From contig CALUYM010000001.1 in the NCBI GenBank assembly GCA_944325035.1, positions 372,001 to 436,000 of the forward strand: 64,000 bases of DNA, given 5' to 3'. Each line of letters opens with the position of its first letter. The stretch's first letter is position 1. This DNA comes from an uncultured Anaeroplasmataceae bacterium (GTDB lineage Bacteria > Bacillota_I > Bacilli_A > Acholeplasmatales > Anaeroplasmataceae). Below are positions 62,778 through 64,000 of this stretch, in pieces. Under the pieces are notes generated by a model, which saw nothing but the letters and a program-made list of their open reading frames with translations, was not told the DNA's origin and did not search any database. The translations under genes were made by a program, and so were the position numbers.

Positions 62778-63246
62778 CGTATATCTTCGTATAATTAAGT
62801 AATGATAAATTGGCTATATTATTTGACCATATTTGATATACTTCACTATAACCTATTATTTCATTCTTACTCAATGATTCATATAATATAACATTAGTTT
62901 TGTCTAAATATATATAAAATACTACGTCATATGCTACTTCATACTTAATTATATTTTTTTGTTTTTGCGTAATTAAACCTCGAAATGGTAATCTTACTTC
63001 ATTATTAATAGTTGTAATATAGTATTTATTATTATCTAGATAAAAATCTTTCACATTAATCTCTGTTTTTTGACTAACATCACTAACTCCATTGCTCATA
63101 TTTGCATAAATAAACGATAGGTTATAAAGCGATATCTCATCTTGAATATACGTTCTTATTCTAATAAAAATATCTGTATACATAAATCTTAAAATTAAAA
63201 CTATAATGCAAAGTAAAACATAGATTCCATATTTTATTTTCTTCAA
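62767..63246 (-). CDS. Probable SpoIVFA-like regulator with degenerate LytM/M23 domain
   Basis: 159 aa. One membrane helix (GIYVLLCIIVLILRFMYT, residues 7-24) and an outside domain whose VRLPFRGLITQ, FYIYLDKTNVILYESLS and NEIIGYSEVYQ follow the strand order of M23/LytM domains without the metal-binding HxxxD and HxH residues. SpoIVFA of B. subtilis is built this way and inhibits SpoIVFB. It overlaps spoIVFB by 11 bases. The call rests on order plus weak similarity. Confidence 0.6.
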   Translation of the reverse strand: MKKIKYGIYVLLCIIVLILRFMYTDIFIRIRTYIQDEISLYNLSFIYANMSNGVSDVSQKTEINVKDFYLDNNKYYITTINNEVRLPFRGLITQKQKNIIKYEVAYDVVFYIYLDKTNVILYESLSKNEIIGYSEVYQIWSNNIANLSLLNYTKIYDEA

Positions 63247-63314
63247 AATATCACCAGTTAACTTTATGATTATTTTTCATTTTCTAGAATAGAAAACAAA
63301 TTAAGAACTAATTT

Positions 63315-63998
63315 TTATTTAAAAGATATGCTATATACTTCATTTTCATTAAATGAATAGTATTCACTATCCCCTACTATCAAATGATCAAACAATAAAA
63401 AATCAAACATTTCCAATTTTTCAGTAAGATCATTAGTAGCTTCAATATCAAAGCTAGATGGTTTAGGATTACCAGATGGATGGTTGTGGGCTAAAATAAT
63501 TCCTCGAGCATTATATTTAAAACATTTTTTTATAATATCATTAGTTGGTAATGGAATGTAATTTAAACCACCCTCAATTTCTTCTTTTGTAATAATTTCA
63601 CAATTATTATTTAAAAAAATTACTAAAATATGTTCATTTTCCTTCTTTGAAATTAATGGATAGATATAGTTAATACTAACTTGAGGTGTTATTAATGCTG
63701 TTCTTTCATTAACATAACTCATAAGACGCCTTGTTAATTCAAACGCAGCTTCTATCCGGCACGCCTTTGCTTTTTTTATGCCTGAAAATGACATTAATTC
63801 TTGTAGTGATAAGTTAAGTAGACTTTTAAAATCCGGAACACTATTTATTATTTCATAACTTAAATCTAAGCTAGATTTACCAACTGTTCCAGTATTAATC
63901 AAAATTGCTAGCAATTCTTCATTGCTTAGACTTTTAAGACCATACTTAAACATTTTTTCAATTGGGCGATTATCTGGGTTTATATCATTCATTTTCAT
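63315..63998 (-). CDS. radC: RadC family JAB-domain protein
   Basis: 227 aa, full length. Helix-hairpin-helix-like region (LMSFSGIKKAKACRIEAAFEL) and an MPN/JAB1 metal site HNHPSGNPKPSSFDIEAT (about 170-187). Despite its name a repair role is not established. In B. subtilis it precedes mreBCD-minCD-spoIVFAB; here spoIVFA follows directly, so those five genes are absent from this place. The start lies two bases from the window end; a nearby alternative ATG is at 63992. Confidence 0.92.
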   Translation of the reverse strand: MKMNDINPDNRPIEKMFKYGLKSLSNEELLAILINTGTVGKSSLDLSYEIINSVPDFKSLLNLSLQELMSFSGIKKAKACRIEAAFELTRRLMSYVNERTALITPQVSINYIYPLISKKENEHILVIFLNNNCEIITKEEIEGGLNYIPLPTNDIIKKCFKYNARGIILAHNHPSGNPKPSSFDIEATNDLTEKLEMFDFLLFDHLIVGDSEYYSFNENEVYSISFK

Positions 63999-64000
63999 AA

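Overview
The window comes from a low-GC, AT-rich chromosome of an endospore-forming member of the Bacilli, probably an uncultured anaerobic lineage near the Erysipelotrichia/Mollicutes. Evidence is the gene content (YqfC-YqfD-PhoH, SpoVB-like, CotJB-CotJC, SpoIVFA-SpoIVFB, RNase J, type B RNase P RNA, MutS2, YneF), gene orders shared with Bacillus subtilis (apt-relA-dtd; yrzE-yrbG-spoVB; truB-ribF-rpsO-pnp; xerD-deoB; plsY/parE-parC; radC-spoIVFA-spoIVFB; rnjB then an FtsK/SpoIIIE gene), an O2-scavenging flavodiiron protein and a 2[4Fe-4S] ferredoxin. The standard bacterial code fits: Trp is TGG and plsY ends in TGA. Many genes use a Shine-Dalgarno of the GGTGAT type, three to five bases from the start.

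Layout. 0-8.9 kb: CBS-domain transporter, an unknown gene with deoC-deoD (deoxynucleoside catabolism), the sporulation/PhoH cluster, a GH28 pectinase-like enzyme and a HIT protein. 9-17 kb: an RNase J homologue and an FtsK/SpoIIIE homologue, both with damaged catalytic motifs, then rarA and the yrzE/yrbG/spoVB group. 17-25 kb: apt and a tight operon relA-dtd-rimO-trmL-mutS2-thioredoxin-like-thiN. 25-35 kb: TPP riboswitch and thiT, a candidate small RNA, truB-ribF-acyltransferase, rpsO with a structured leader, pnp, rnpB, lepA and a HAD phosphatase. 35.8-42 kb: a large YfhO-like membrane protein, hemW, xerD, deoB.

41.9-46.1 kb is a 4.2-kb gene desert with an almost exact dif recombination site at 43878-43905. 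Genes left of it lie mostly on +, genes right of it mostly on -, and in the non-coding desert the + strand changes from A-rich to T-rich close to the site. I read this as the replication terminus. The tools that finish replication lie nearby: XerD 3.1 kb away and topoisomerase IV (parE-parC) 10-14 kb away.

46-64 kb: a Fic-like regulator, a nucleoside kinase, a surface protein, the flavodiiron protein, parC-parE, plsY, a frameshifted cyclophilin-like secreted protein, yneF, ferredoxin, and the sporulation genes cotJB-cotJC and spoIVFA-spoIVFB with radC. No tRNA, rRNA, CRISPR array, prophage or intact insertion sequence was recognised.
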